Assembly (NCBI RefSeq): GCF_023195515.1
Contig: NZ_JALPKR020000002.1
Coordinates: 5,856,746 to 5,920,745 of the forward strand
DNA: 64,000 nt
Source: Variovorax sp. S12S4
GTDB taxonomy: Bacteria; Pseudomonadota; Gammaproteobacteria; Burkholderiales; Burkholderiaceae_C
Direction: 5' to 3'
Each line of letters begins with the position of its first letter. The first letter of the stretch is position 1. Below, one piece after another: positions 37,414 through 47,527 of this stretch. The notes under the pieces are model-generated. The model was not told the origin of the DNA and searched no databases. It saw only the letters and a list, made by a program, of their open reading frames with translations. The translations under genes were made by a program, and so were the position numbers.

Positions 37414-37990
37414 ATGACGACCCTCGCGGCAACAGACAACAGCGCGCCCCGCATCCGGCCGCTCGAAGCGCCTTACCCCGAACCGATTGCCGACCTGCTG
37501 GCGCGAATGAACCCGCCCGGAAGAGCAGAAGTTCTAGCGCTGTTCCGCGTGCTGGCCATCAACCCCGAACTGGCCGAGCGCACGCTGGGACTCGGCCGCT
37601 ATCTTCTCGGCCGCAAAGCCGCAATCGACCTGCGCGACCGCGAGGTGGTGATCACGCGCGTGTGCGCGCTGCGGCGCGGAGTACGAATGGGGTGTGCACA
37701 TCGCGGCGTTTGGCGATGCAGCCGGTTTCAGCGCCACCGACAGGCGCGTGATGGCCTCGGTCACCGAAGACCTCGAACTGCTCGCACCCCGGGACCGCCT
37801 GCTGGTTCAGCTGGTCGATCAGCTGCACGACACCAGCCATGTGGACGACGCGCTGTGGGAGGCTCTGGGCGCCCACTGGAGCCCACCGCAGCTCATCGAG
37901 CTGATGATGCTTGCGGGCTGGTACCACGCCGTGAGCTACGTGTGCAACGCGGCGCGCGTGCCGCTTGAAAAATGGGCCGCACGCTGGTGA
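37414..37990 (+). CDS. Carboxymuconolactone decarboxylase-family protein (frameshifted)
   Basis: About 192 residues after one frameshift is bridged. The first part runs to RDREVVITRVCA. In the region 37661-37675 the frame changes, and the continuation reads CGAEYEWGVHIAAFGDAAGF, then LLVQLVDQLHDTSHVDDALW. Together they rebuild the AhpD/CMD motif E-x-E-W-x-x-H with the cysteine preceding; inserting GC after GCGCG would restore RCGAEYEW. CMD-like proteins are small helical peroxidases or decarboxylases. Control by the divergent HxlR protein is likely. Confidence 0.83.
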
Positions 37991-38024
37991 GGCCAGGCTT
38001 TCGATCGCCTGCTCCCCGGTAGCC

Positions 38025-40304
38025 TCAGCCGCCGTCACTCGCCTTCGGCATGCGCATCAACCGCAGTCCGTTGGCCACCACCAGCAGGCTCGCCCCCATG
38101 TCCGCGAACACCGCCATCCACATGGTGGCGCTGCCGAACACCGCAAGCACGAAGAACACGCCCTTGATGCCCAGCGCCAGCGTGATGTTCTGCCACAGCA
38201 CCGAGTGCGCCCGGCGCGACAGGCGAATGGTCTCGGGCAGGCGGCGCAGGTCGTCGTTCATGATGACCACGTCCGCCGCCTCCATGGCCGTGTCGGTGCC
38301 GGCGCCGCCCATTGCAAAGCCGATGTCCGCCTGGGCGAGCGCGGGCGCATCGTTGATGCCGTCGCCCACCATGCCGGCCACGCCGTGGCGCTGCTGGAGC
38401 GCCTTGACAGCGTCGAGTTTTTCTTCGGGCAGCAGGTTGCCACGCACGTCGTCGATGCCCGCATGCGCGCCGATGGCCCGGGCCGTGGCGGCGTTGTCGC
38501 CGGTCAGCATCACGGGCGTGACGCCGAGCGAGCGAAGCTCGGCCATGGCGGCCTGCGAAGAGGGCTTGATGGTGTCGGCCACCGCAAACAGCGCGAGCAC
38601 CTCCTGGCCGGAGGCCAGCAGCGTGACGGTGCGCCCGGCTTCTTCATGGCGCTTCAGCTCGGCTTCGAGCGCCGGGGTGCACAGCCCCCGCTCCTCGATC
38701 AACCGATGGTTGCCGAGCACATAGGCTTGGCCCCCGTGCGTGGCCTGTACGCCGCGCCCCGGCAGGGCCGTGAAGTCTCCGACCTCCAGCGCTTCGATCT
38801 CCAGGCCCTCGGCAATGGCCTTGGACACGGGGTGATCAGAACGGCTTGCGATGCTTGCCGCAACCGCAAAGACCGCATCCTTGTCAGCCGCGGTCCCGAT
38901 CAGGCTCGACTCGACCAGCCGCGGCTTGCCTTCGGTGATGGTGCCCGTCTTGTCGAGCGCCACCGCCTTCAGCTTGCGCGCCTCTTCGAGGTAGGTGCCG
39001 CCCTTGATCAGAATGCCGCGCCGCGCCGCCGAAGCCAGCGCGCTCACCACGGTGACGGGCGTCGAAATGACGAGCGCGCAAGGGCACGCGATGACCAGCA
39101 GCACCAGCGCCTTGTAGACGGCCTGCAGCCAGGTCCAGCCCATGAGCCAGGGCGTGAGCACCGCCACGGCAATGGCCAGCACGAAGACAGCGGGCGTATA
39201 GACCGACGCGAACTTGTCGACGAAGCGCTGCGTGGGCGCACGTGAGCCTTGCGCCTCTTCGACCGCATGGATGATGCGGGCCAGCGTGGTGTTGGCTGCC
39301 ACCGCCGTCACGCGGAATTCAAGCGCGGCCGTCTGGTTGATGGTGCCCGCGAACACCGCATCGCCAGCCGACTTGTCGACCGGAATGCTCTCGCCGGTGA
39401 CGGGTGCCTGGTCGATGGCGCTGGTTCCCTGGGTGACGACGCCGTCCAGCGGCACGCGCTCGCCGGGGCGGATGCGCACAACGGCGCCCAGCGCCACGGT
39501 GTCGGCCTTCGCCGTATTCCAGCTGCCGTCGGGCTGCCGCACCTCGGCCTGCTCGGGCGCCAGCGCCAGCAGCCCCTGGATGGCATTGCGCGCGCGATCG
39601 ACGGCACGGGCCTCGATCATTTCGGCAATGGCATAGAGCGCCATCACCATCGCGGCCTCGGGCCATTGGCCTATCAGGAAGGCACCCGTCACGGCCACGG
39701 CCATCAGTGCATTGATGTTCAGCCGCCCGCGCACCAGTGCCGCAAAGCCCTTCTTGTAGGTATCGAGCCCGGCCAGGCCGATGGCTCCGAGCGCAAGCGC
39801 CATCTCCATCGCAGTGAACCCGGCGCCCTCCGGCGCGAGAAAGGAAATCGTCTCGGCCGCGATGGCCAGCACCAGCGCGGCAACCAGCCGCATAAGTTCC
39901 GGCGTCATGAAGCCGGTGGCGCGCGCCGTTCCGTCGGCGGCAGGCTGCCCGCCCGCCACGTCGTTCAGCGGCTCGGGCTTGAACCCCGCCTTGCGAATGG
40001 CGGCCAGCGCATCGGGCAACGTGGCCTCATCGGCCGTAATGGCCATGGTGCGTTCGCCGAGCCGGAAGCGCAGCCCGCTGATGCCCTGAACGGGCTCGAG
40101 CGCGCGCCGGATTTCCGACTCTTCCACGGCGCAGTCCATCGTGGGAATACGAAAGAGCAAGGCGCCCTTCGGAACATCGGCGGTGTCGACAGCTGCGATG
40201 GGGGCGGCGGTCGTTGATCCACACGCGGAGTTGCCGCAGCAGGCCGTTTCGGCAGGCGCGTGGGCGTGCGGCGCCAAGGGTTTCAGGGCATTCTGGTTCG
40301 TCAT
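38025..40304 (-). CDS. cadA: Cd/Zn/Pb-exporting P1B-type ATPase
   Basis: 759 residues. The N-terminus has a His/Cys-rich leader (HAHAPAETACCGNSACGS) and one metal-binding-like domain with a single cysteine (TMDCAVEESEIRRAL). Core motifs: TGES in the actuator, CPC in VIACPCALVIST, DKTGT in VALDKTGTITEGKP, the SDHPVSKA motif and GDGINDAPALAQADIG. CPC with the C-terminal pattern marks a Cd/Zn/Pb exporter of the CadA/ZntA/PbrA group. It is divergent from the CadR-like regulator. ATG 40304 is preferred over an upstream GTG because it sits just after the MerR-type promoter. Confidence 0.92.
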   Translation of the reverse strand: MTNQNALKPLAPHAHAPAETACCGNSACGSTTAAPIAAVDTADVPKGALLFRIPTMDCAVEESEIRRALEPVQGISGLRFRLGERTMAITADEATLPDALAAIRKAGFKPEPLNDVAGGQPAADGTARATGFMTPELMRLVAALVLAIAAETISFLAPEGAGFTAMEMALALGAIGLAGLDTYKKGFAALVRGRLNINALMAVAVTGAFLIGQWPEAAMVMALYAIAEMIEARAVDRARNAIQGLLALAPEQAEVRQPDGSWNTAKADTVALGAVVRIRPGERVPLDGVVTQGTSAIDQAPVTGESIPVDKSAGDAVFAGTINQTAALEFRVTAVAANTTLARIIHAVEEAQGSRAPTQRFVDKFASVYTPAVFVLAIAVAVLTPWLMGWTWLQAVYKALVLLVIACPCALVISTPVTVVSALASAARRGILIKGGTYLEEARKLKAVALDKTGTITEGKPRLVESSLIGTAADKDAVFAVAASIASRSDHPVSKAIAEGLEIEALEVGDFTALPGRGVQATHGGQAYVLGNHRLIEERGLCTPALEAELKRHEEAGRTVTLLASGQEVLALFAVADTIKPSSQAAMAELRSLGVTPVMLTGDNAATARAIGAHAGIDDVRGNLLPEEKLDAVKALQQRHGVAGMVGDGINDAPALAQADIGFAMGGAGTDTAMEAADVVIMNDDLRRLPETIRLSRRAHSVLWQNITLALGIKGVFFVLAVFGSATMWMAVFADMGASLLVVANGLRLMRMPKASDGG

Positions 40305-40311
40305 GAAGACA

Positions 40312-40342
40312 ATTGGAAACCCTGAAGCAGGTGTAGAGTCAA
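40312..40342 (-). promoter_or_regulatory. MerR-type promoter of the P-type ATPase gene
   Basis: On the reverse strand TTGACT (40342-40337) is followed by a 19-bp spacer and TCCAAT (40317-40312). The stretched spacer contains the imperfect dyad CTCTACACCTGCTTCAGGGT, as in CadR/PbrR operators. Spacers of 19-20 bp are a trait of promoters that MerR-family proteins activate by twisting DNA. Confidence 0.75.
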
Positions 40343-40376
40343 ACGACAAATTCCTTCACTTCGTTCTTGCCGCATC

Positions 40377-40853
40377 ATGAAAATCGGAGAACTGGCCAAG
40401 GTCGCGAACACGCCGGTCGAAACCATCCGCTATTACGAGCGCGAGCAGCTGCTGCCCGAGCCGGCGCGCACCGAAGGCAACTACCGCATCTACGACGACG
40501 AGCACGCGCAACGGCTGGGCTTTATCCGCCGCTGCCGTTCGCTGGACATGACGCTCGATGAAATCCGCAGCCTGCTGCGGTTCCGCGATGCGCCGGGCGA
40601 AGACTGCGGCCAGGTCAACCAGCTGCTGGACGACCACATCGGCCACGTGGCCGCCCGCATCTCGGAACTGAAGCTGCTGGAAAAGCAGCTGAAGGCGCTC
40701 CGCCAGCAATGCTGCGGGGCCGAGTCGGCGCAGAACTGCGGCATCCTGCAAGAGCTGGACACCGCCACGCTCGCCACGGAGCCCTTCGGGCAGCACGCGG
40801 GGCATGTGCACGGCTCGCTGCACAGCAGCACATCCGCCAAACGCTCGTCTTGA
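40377..40853 (+). CDS. cadR: CadR/PbrR-like MerR-family metal regulator
   Basis: 158 residues. MerR helix-turn-helix (MKIGELAKVANTPVETIRYYEREQLLP) and coiled-coil are followed by metal-binding cysteines at about residues 77, 112/113 and 121 (GEDCGQ; QQCCGAESAQNCG), a spacing close to CadR (77, 112, 119). The tail GQHAGHVHGSLH adds histidines, again as in CadR. It senses Cd(II), perhaps Pb(II) or Zn(II), and activates the divergent ATPase gene through the long-spacer promoter. The two starts are 72 bp apart. Confidence 0.9.
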   Translation: MKIGELAKVANTPVETIRYYEREQLLPEPARTEGNYRIYDDEHAQRLGFIRRCRSLDMTLDEIRSLLRFRDAPGEDCGQVNQLLDDHIGHVAARISELKLLEKQLKALRQQCCGAESAQNCGILQELDTATLATEPFGQHAGHVHGSLHSSTSAKRSS

Positions 40854-40856
40854 TAT

Positions 40857-40875
40857 GCCCTGACGTGATCAGGGC
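40857..40875. terminator. Hairpin between convergent genes
   Basis: GCCCTGA (40857-40863) and TCAGGGC (40869-40875) form a perfect 7-bp stem with a 5-base loop just after the cadR stop, ahead of the convergent DUF4256 gene end. No T tract follows, so it is a weak bidirectional terminator candidate only. Confidence 0.4.
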
Positions 40876-40896
40876 GCGATCACATCGACCGCGTGC

Positions 40897-41433
40897 TCAC
40901 ACGCGAAGCAACCCGCGAAAGCCTCTTGCCGCGTAGTAAGACTGGGCACCGTTGTGATACACGAACACCTTGCCATAGCGGTAGTCGCCGAAGAGCGCTC
41001 CGCCAAGTGAGCGAACGTCAGGCGGCGTCTTGATCCAGCTGGAAGTCTTCGCATCGAACTTGCCGAGCTTCTGCAGCTCCCGGTACTGCTCTTCCGTCAA
41101 CAGCTCGATGCCCATGGCGGCCGCCATGCCGAGCGCGTTGTCCTGCGGCTTGTTTTCCTTGCGCGCGTCGAGCGCCTCACGGTCATAGCAGAGGCTCCGG
41201 CGGCCTGTCGGGCTCTCGGGGGCGCAGTCGCAGAACACGATTTGCCCGGTTTTCTTGTCCTGGCCGATCACGTCCGGCTCACCGCCGGTTTCTTCCATGG
41301 CGCCAATCGACTTCACCGCAGCGGGGTTGCTTTCGAGCCTTGCCTGAACGTCGGCCCATGCGACGCCCTTGTGGCGTTGCATGTGCTTCTCGAAGCGGGC
41401 TTGCAATGTCTGGAGCAGTTCTTGCGTCTTCAT
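40897..41433 (-). CDS. DUF4256 protein of unknown function
   Basis: 178 residues. The pattern RFEKHMQRHKGVAWADVQARLE, MEETGGEPDVI, FCDCAPESPTGRRSLCYDREAL and the ending YYAARGFRGLLRV is that of the DUF4256 family, small soluble proteins with no assigned reaction. The body is full length. It precedes cysE on the other side by 7 bp, same strand; no functional link is known. Confidence 0.85.
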   Translation of the reverse strand: MKTQELLQTLQARFEKHMQRHKGVAWADVQARLESNPAAVKSIGAMEETGGEPDVIGQDKKTGQIVFCDCAPESPTGRRSLCYDREALDARKENKPQDNALGMAAAMGIELLTEEQYRELQKLGKFDAKTSSWIKTPPDVRSLGGALFGDYRYGKVFVYHNGAQSYYAARGFRGLLRV

Positions 41434-41440
41434 GGTTCTG

Positions 41441-42211
41441 CTATTTGCCTATGAGCTGGGTGAGCTTCTCCGCCTCGAAGCTCTCGTCGCGCGCCGCGTC
41501 GCAGGGCACGCAGTCCTTGGTGCCGGGGTGCGCGGACAGCTTCTCGATGGCCTGCCAAAGCAGCGCGATCTGGTGCTCCTGCCCCGCGGCACTGTCGATC
41601 AACCCGCGCATGGCCTGGCTGAGCGGGTCGTCCTCCTGCGTGATGCCGTAGGCCGAGAACTTCTGCGGCGCAGCGACATCGGCGCTCTCGCCCGCCTTCG
41701 ACGGAATGATGCGCGCGGGAATGCCCACCGCCGTTGCCCCGGCAGGCACCGGCTTAATGACCACCGCGTTGCTGCCGATCTTGGCGCCGTCGCCAACCTC
41801 GAAGCCGCCCAGCACCTTGGCGCCCGCGCTCACCACCACGTTGCGCCCCAGCGTCGGGTGGCGCTTGGCGCCCTTGTAGAGCGAGGTGCCGCCCAGCGTC
41901 ACGCCCTGGTAGATGGTGCAGCCGTCGCCGATCTCAGCGGTTTCGCCCACCACCACGCCCATGGCATGGTCGAAGAACACCCGCTCGCCGATCTTGGCGG
42001 CCGGGTGAATCTCGATGCCCGTGAGCCAGCGGGCCACATGCGCGATAAAGCGGGCCGGCCACTTGAAACCGTGCGTCCAACAAGCGTGCGCCCAGCGATG
42101 CAGCACCACGGCATGAAAGCCGGGGTAGACCGTGATCACTTCCCAGGCGCTGCGCGCGGCCGGGTCGCGTTCGAGGATGCACCGGATGTCGGCGCGCAAA
42201 CGAGAGAACAT
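41441..42211 (-). CDS. cysE: Serine O-acetyltransferase
   Basis: 256 residues. N-terminal helices ([21 protein letters not shown]) are followed by left-handed beta-helix hexapeptide repeats ([42 protein letters not shown]). The catalytic His/Asp region lies in [18 protein letters not shown]. The C-terminal 90 residues are longer than the E. coli enzyme's tail. It acetylates serine for cysteine synthesis. An upstream start at 42277 is possible but adds non-conserved residues. Confidence 0.92.
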   Translation of the reverse strand: MFSRLRADIRCILERDPAARSAWEVITVYPGFHAVVLHRWAHACWTHGFKWPARFIAHVARWLTGIEIHPAAKIGERVFFDHAMGVVVGETAEIGDGCTIYQGVTLGGTSLYKGAKRHPTLGRNVVVSAGAKVLGGFEVGDGAKIGSNAVVIKPVPAGATAVGIPARIIPSKAGESADVAAPQKFSAYGITQEDDPLSQAMRGLIDSAAGQEHQIALLWQAIEKLSAHPGTKDCVPCDAARDESFEAEKLTQLIGK

Positions 42212-42290
42212 CGCTGCCTTTGTTGTCGTTATATCGATAGGGGCCGCGCAGTCTAAAGCCGGCAGTCTTTCGCGCACGCGCGATGGGGTT

Positions 42291-43022
42291 TTAGCCCTTG
42301 CGCGGGCCGTTTGCGGCGTCGGCCATGGCCTTGGCGATGCCCCGCAGGATGTGGATCTCTTCGGGCGTGGGCTGGGCGCGGTTGAAAAGCTGCTGAAGCC
42401 GGGGCATCAGCTTCTTCGGCGCCTCGGGGTCCAGAAAGCCGATGTCCACCAATGAGCGCTCCCAGTGCTCGAGCATGCCCGCCACCGCCTTCGCATCGGC
42501 CGCCTGCACCGGCGCCGTGGCGTCGCGCACCGCGTAGCCGCCCAGCGCAAGGCGCCATTCATAGGCAATCACCTGGATGGCCGCCCCCAGGTTGAGAGAG
42601 CCGAACTTCGGGTCGGTGGGAATGCTCAGGGCCACGTTGCAGCGGTAGACGTCTTCATTGCGCATGCCAAAACGCTCGGAACCGAAGAGAAAAGCCACAT
42701 GCTGGTCGCCCTGCTGTGCCAGCGGCTCCAGGTGTTCCCGCGGGGTGCGCGTGGGCGGGCCGAAGTCGCGCGGCACCATGGCGGTGGCGCACAGGTGGGT
42801 CACCCCGTCGAGCGCCTCGTCCAGCGTTTCGACGATGCGGGCGTTGTTCAGCACGTCGAGCGCGCCGCTGGCCCGCTGGATGGTTTCTTCCCGCCGCAGC
42901 ACGTTGGCCCACCGGGGCGTTACCAGCACCAGGTCGTCGAAACCCATGGTCTTCATGGCGCGGGCGGCGGCGCCCACATTGCCTGCGTGGCTGGTCTGGA
43001 TCAGGATAAAACGGGTGCGCAT
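42291..43022 (-). CDS. trmJ: tRNA (cytidine/uridine-2'-O-)-methyltransferase TrmJ
   Basis: 243 residues of the SPOUT class. The N-terminus reads [26 protein letters not shown], with NVGAAAR as the TrmH/TrmJ marker. Later motifs are [16 protein letters not shown] near residue 112 and [24 protein letters not shown] near 139, which form the SAM-binding knot. It methylates the 2'-OH of nucleotide 32 in several tRNAs. It is divergent from suhB and followed by cysE, an order common among proteobacteria. Confidence 0.93.
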   Translation of the reverse strand: MRTRFILIQTSHAGNVGAAARAMKTMGFDDLVLVTPRWANVLRREETIQRASGALDVLNNARIVETLDEALDGVTHLCATAMVPRDFGPPTRTPREHLEPLAQQGDQHVAFLFGSERFGMRNEDVYRCNVALSIPTDPKFGSLNLGAAIQVIAYEWRLALGGYAVRDATAPVQAADAKAVAGMLEHWERSLVDIGFLDPEAPKKLMPRLQQLFNRAQPTPEEIHILRGIAKAMADAANGPRKG

Positions 43023-43143
43023 GGAGGGTTTGGAGGCACGAAACGGGCGGAGCCGGTAAAATGACCGATTCTCGCCGCCCGCATCGCCGGGCCGCAGGGT
43101 CGCCTCCAGGGGACCTCCTCCACCGTTCTTCTCACAATCCAGA

Positions 43144-44203
43144 ATGTCGTCCCCCAACCTGCATCCCATGCTCAATGTGGCCGTCAAGGCCGCACGCGCC
43201 GCCGGCGCCATCATCAATCGCGCCGCACTCGACGTCGAAGCCGTGCGCATTTCGCAAAAGCAGGTCAACGACTTCGTCACCGAAGTCGACCACGCCAGCG
43301 AGCAAGCCATTATTGAAACGCTGCTTGGCGCATACCCGGGGCACGGCATCCTGGCCGAAGAATCGGGCACCCAGCACGGTGCAAAAGATTCCGACTACGT
43401 CTGGATCATCGATCCGCTCGACGGCACCACCAATTTCATCCACGGCTTTCCGGTCTACTGCGTTTCCATTGCGCTGTCGGTGCGCGGCAAGATCGAGCAG
43501 GCGGTCATCTACGACCCGAGCCGCAACGACCTGTTTACCGCCACCAAGGGCCGAGGCGCCTACATGAACGAGCGCCGCATCCGCGTCTCGAAGCGCACCA
43601 AGCTCAGCGAATGCCTGGTTTCGACCGGCTTTCCGTTTCGCACGGGCGACAACTTCAAGCAGTACCTGGCCATCATGGCCGACATGATGCCCCGCATGGC
43701 GGGCCTGCGCCGCCCTGGCGCAGCCGCTCTCGACCTGGCCTACGTGGCCGCCGGCTTTACCGACGGCTTCTTCGAAACCGGCCTCAACCCCTGGGACGTG
43801 GCCGCGGGCTCGCTGCTGGTCACCGAGGCCGGCGGCCTGATCGGCAATTTCACGGGCGAGCCCGACTTTCTGGAGCAGCGCGAATGCCTGGCCGGCGCCC
43901 CGCGCATCTACGGCCAACTGGTGCCGCTGCTTGCCAAGCATTCCAAGTTTGCCGGCATCGATGACAAGATGCGCGCCAGCGACCGCGTGCGCGCCGTGTC
44001 CGCAGCAGCGCCCCAACGCCGACGAATCGGTCGACCTGTATGCGCGCAGCACGGTGCCCGACCTGCCCGCCGCATCGCTCGACGGCGAAGCGCCCGCTCC
44101 CGCGGCCGCGCCGGCAGCACCGGTGTCGCGGAAACTCACGCGCATTCGCCGCGACGCGCCTGCCGACGGCAGCCCCTCCGAAGGCGACGCTTCCGCCAAG
44201 TGA
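43144..44203 (+). CDS. suhB: Inositol-1-monophosphatase SuhB (C-terminal frameshift)
   Basis: About 352 residues after a one-base fix. The phosphatase motifs are intact: EES in [10 protein letters not shown], the metal site [17 protein letters not shown] and [17 protein letters not shown]. After about residue 285 the frame changes at CCCC 44011-44014. Dropping one C yields a tail [18 protein letters not shown], rich in Ala and Pro, ending at TGA 44201-44203. The tail is longer than in E. coli SuhB (267 residues). Without the fix the frame runs into the next gene. SuhB also binds RNA polymerase antitermination complexes. Confidence 0.88.
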
Positions 44204-46436
44204 TGCAGGGGCCCGGTGCCGCCCTTCGCTTTCGTGCGGCGCTGCGTGTTGCGCTGAGCCAGTACGTCGCCAACGGCTTCAGCGTTGCGCTCGGCCTGCT
44301 GGTCATCTCGGCCGGCGCGCATTTTTGGCTCGGCACCATTGCCGCTTCCGCAGCCGCGGTGGGCGTGATCGTCACCGCCCCGCCCGACCTGCCCGGCCCG
44401 CGCCGCGGCAAGTTCTTCCAGATGCTGCCGGCCCCGCTGATCGGGCTGCCGCTCTTCTTTCTGGTGCAGCTGCTGCACACCGCGCCCATTCGCCTTGGGC
44501 TGGTGCTGGTGCCCGCCACCTTCGTCGCCTTTCTGGCCATGGCATGGGGCAAGCGCGGCATTCCCATTGCCATTGCGGTGATGTTCTCGATGGTTTTCTC
44601 GATGGCCACGCCCGCGCCGAGCGGCATGGCCGAGGCGTTGGAGCGCACCTGGCACTTTGGCCTTGGCGCCGGCCTCTACGTGATCTGGGCCAACCTGGCC
44701 AACCATGCGCTTAACGGGCGCTACCGGGTGCAGTCGGTGTCGGACGTGCTGTATTCGCTGGCCGCGCTAATGCGCACCGAGGCCACGCAGTTCACGCCGC
44801 GCGACGACACGAGCGACATCCGCGAAACCCCTGCACCCTTGCTCGGCCGGCTGCTGCGCGAACAGGCCGCGCTGGCCGACCAGCTGCAGGCCACGCGCGA
44901 CATCGTGCTCGAGTCGCCGCGCACGCCGCGCCGGCAGCGGCTGGCCGCCATGCTGGTGATCGTGCTCGAAATGCGCGACCAGCTGCTTGCGAGCGAGCTC
45001 GACCTGGACGCGCTCAAGAGCCACCCCGCGCATGCCGAGGCACTCATCGAGATGCGCCGCGTGCTCGAAGAGCTGGCCGACGAAACCACCGCGCTCGGCG
45101 ACTCATTGCTCATGGGCCGCCACCCCGAGCCGGTGGCCGACCGCCGGCCGCGCCTTGCATCGATTCACCTTCCCGCCGAAGAGCACGCGGCAAGCCACGG
45201 CATGCCCGGCCCCAACGCCGCCATGCTCGCGCGCGGCCTGGCAAGCCGCATCGGCCACATCAACGACGAGGTGCTGCGCCTTTCGGCCATGGCGCGCGGC
45301 GATGCCGAGCCCAACCTGGCCGTGGTGCGGGCCAACTGGCAGATGTTCGTGAGCCCGACCGACTGGTCGCTGCGGCCCTTCTCACGCTGTGGAGCTGGGA
45401 CGCGCCGCCGCTGCGGCATGCCATTCGCGCCGCGCTGGCCATTGCGGCCGGTTACGCCATTGCGGTGTCGCTGCCCTGGGGTTCGCATGACTACTGGATC
45501 TTGCTGACCATTGTGGTGGTGCTGCGCGGCAGCCTTTCGCAAACGCTGGAGCGGCGCAACAGCCGCGTGGCCGGCACGCTGCTGGGCTGCGTGCTGGCGG
45601 TGGGCCTGCTTTCCGCGCACCCGTCGCCGCTGCTGCTGCTGGCCTTCGTTACGGTGTCGCAGGCCATTGCGCACAGCTTTGCGGTGCGGCGCTACCTGAT
45701 TACGGCAGTGGCGGCCACCGTGCTCGGCCTGTTGCAGGCGCACATGCTCAACACCGGCGCCGCGCCCATCTTTGCGCTCTTCGAGCGCATTGCGGATACG
45801 CTCATCGGCGCCGCGCTGGCATGGGGCTTCTGCTATGTGCTGCCGTCATGGGAGCGCGGGCAGATTCCGGCGCTGGTGGCGCGCACGCTCACGGCGCAGG
45901 CACGCCATGCACGCCTGGCGCTGGGCCTGGGCCAGCTGCAGGCAGTCGACAGCAGCCCCGAGCTCGAATGGCGGCTTGCGCGCCGCGAGGCCTACGACAG
46001 CCTTTCAGCGCTGGTGCAGGCCACGCAGCGTTCGCTGTCAGAGCCGCGTGCGGTGCAGCCGCCGCTCGAGCCGCTGGAGCACCTGCAGGCGCACAGCTAC
46101 CAGTTGCTCGCGCAGCTCAGCGCCGTAAAATCGATGCTCGTGCTGCGGCGCGACCGGCTCACCCCGGGCGAAATCGAAGGCCCGCTCGCGCGCACTGCAC
46201 AGCGCATCGAAGCAGCCATCGGCACCGCGCCCACCACCGGTCCCACGCTGCCCGAAAGCCCCGGCTCCACCACCGTGGGCGGCCCGATTCCCCTGCCAGA
46301 CCCCTTCGACAACGACATCAGCCCCTGGCTGCTGCGCCGCCTCGATCTGGCCACGGCACTCGCTACGCAGCTGCGCGACGACGCGGCGCGCATTCTTCAA
46401 CCCCTGGAGACACAAGCCACGACCACCGCTCAATGA
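44203..46436 (+). CDS. FUSC/YccS-like inner membrane protein (frameshifted)
   Basis: About 744 residues. Two hydrophobic halves, each with several membrane helices ([23 protein letters not shown] in the first; [25 protein letters not shown] in the second), and long soluble helical linkers are the layout of the FUSC (fusaric acid resistance-like) family. At about 45374-45382, in GGCCCTTCTCACG, one base appears missing, after which the protein continues [18 protein letters not shown]. The start overlaps the suhB stop (TGATG) and the stop overlaps the mscS start (ATGA). Confidence 0.85.
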
Positions 46437-47527
46437 CCGAAGAGATGCTTGCCCACCCCTGGTTCGGCACCTGGCTCGCAGCCGTGATTGCCGTTCCGCT
46501 CGCGCTGCTTGTTCACCGTCTCGGCGGCCTTGTGCTGATGCGAATCACCCGTCCGGCGCCCGCGCTGCATTCGATGGTGATCAACTGCAAACCCGTGGCG
46601 CGGGTGGTGCTGCCCCTTTGGCGCTGCTGCTGGTGTTCCAGGCCGCGCCGAGCGATCTTCGCTTCATAGGCAGCGTGCGGCACCTCAACGGCCTGCTGCT
46701 GATTGCCGCCACCACGTGGCTGGCGGTAAAGGCCATCAGCGGCTTTGCGGACGGCGTGCTCGCGCAGCACCCGTACGACGTGGAAGACAACCTGCACGCG
46801 CGCCGCGTGCTCACCCAAACCCGCGTGCTTGCGCGCACCGCCATGTCGATGGTGCTGGTGGCCGGCGGCGCGATGATGCTGATGACTTTTCCGGGCGCGC
46901 GGCAGGTGGGTGCGAGCCTGCTGGCCTCGGCGGGCGTGATCGGCATCGTGGCCGGCCTGGCGGCTGCCGGTGTTCAGCAACCTGATTGCCGGGCTGCAGA
47001 TTGCGCTGGCCCAGCCCATACGCATCGACGACGTGCTGGTGGTCGAGGGCGAGTGGGGCCGGGTCGAAGAGATTACCGGCACCTTTGTGGTGGTGAAGAT
47101 CTGGGACGACCGGCGCTTGATCCTGCCGCTGAGCTACTTCATTGAAAAACCTTTTCAGAACTGGACGCGCAGTTCGTCGCAGCTGCTGGGCGCGGTTTTC
47201 GTCTATGCCGACTACGGCATGCCACTGCAGCCGCTGCGCGCAGAGGTCGAGCGCATCGTGAAATCGGCGCCCGAGTGGGACGGCCGGTTTTTCAACCTGC
47301 AGGTAACCGACGCCACCGAGCGCACCATGCAAATTCGGGTGCTTTGCACCGCCGGCAATTCCAGCCTTGCCTTCGATTTGCGCTGCAAGGTGCGCGAAGG
47401 GCTCATCGACTTCATGCAGCGGGAGTACCCGCAGTTCCTGCCCCGGATGCGCATCGAAAGCGATGGCAAGCCGGGCCGGCAAGACACTCAGGACATGCAG
47501 CGTCAGCCCGTGCCGTCGCCGCGCTGA
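46433..47527 (+). CDS. MscS-family mechanosensitive channel (two frameshifts)
   Basis: About 364 residues if two shifts are bridged. The first (frame 2 to 1) is at about 46613-46620 in CCCCTTTGG; the second (1 to 2) is at about 46960-46970. Reconstruction gives helices ending SAGVIGIVAGLAA then VFSNLIAGLQIALAQPIRIDDVLVV, which is the pore helix and start of the beta domain of MscS. The cytoplasmic domain follows (WGRVEEITGTFVVVKIWDDRRLILPLSYFIEKPFQNW). The compensating shifts argue for sequence error. It overlaps the FUSC gene stop. Confidence 0.86.

Noticed and set aside
41441..42277. Longer CysE starting at 42277
   Set aside because: The extra 22 residues are unlike the family N-terminus; ATG 42211 begins the conserved helix.
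43144..45507. Continuous 787-codon frame suggesting a SuhB-FUSC fusion
   Set aside because: It arises from one extra C near 44012; the other frame ends suhB just before the FUSC start, with a TGATG overlap.
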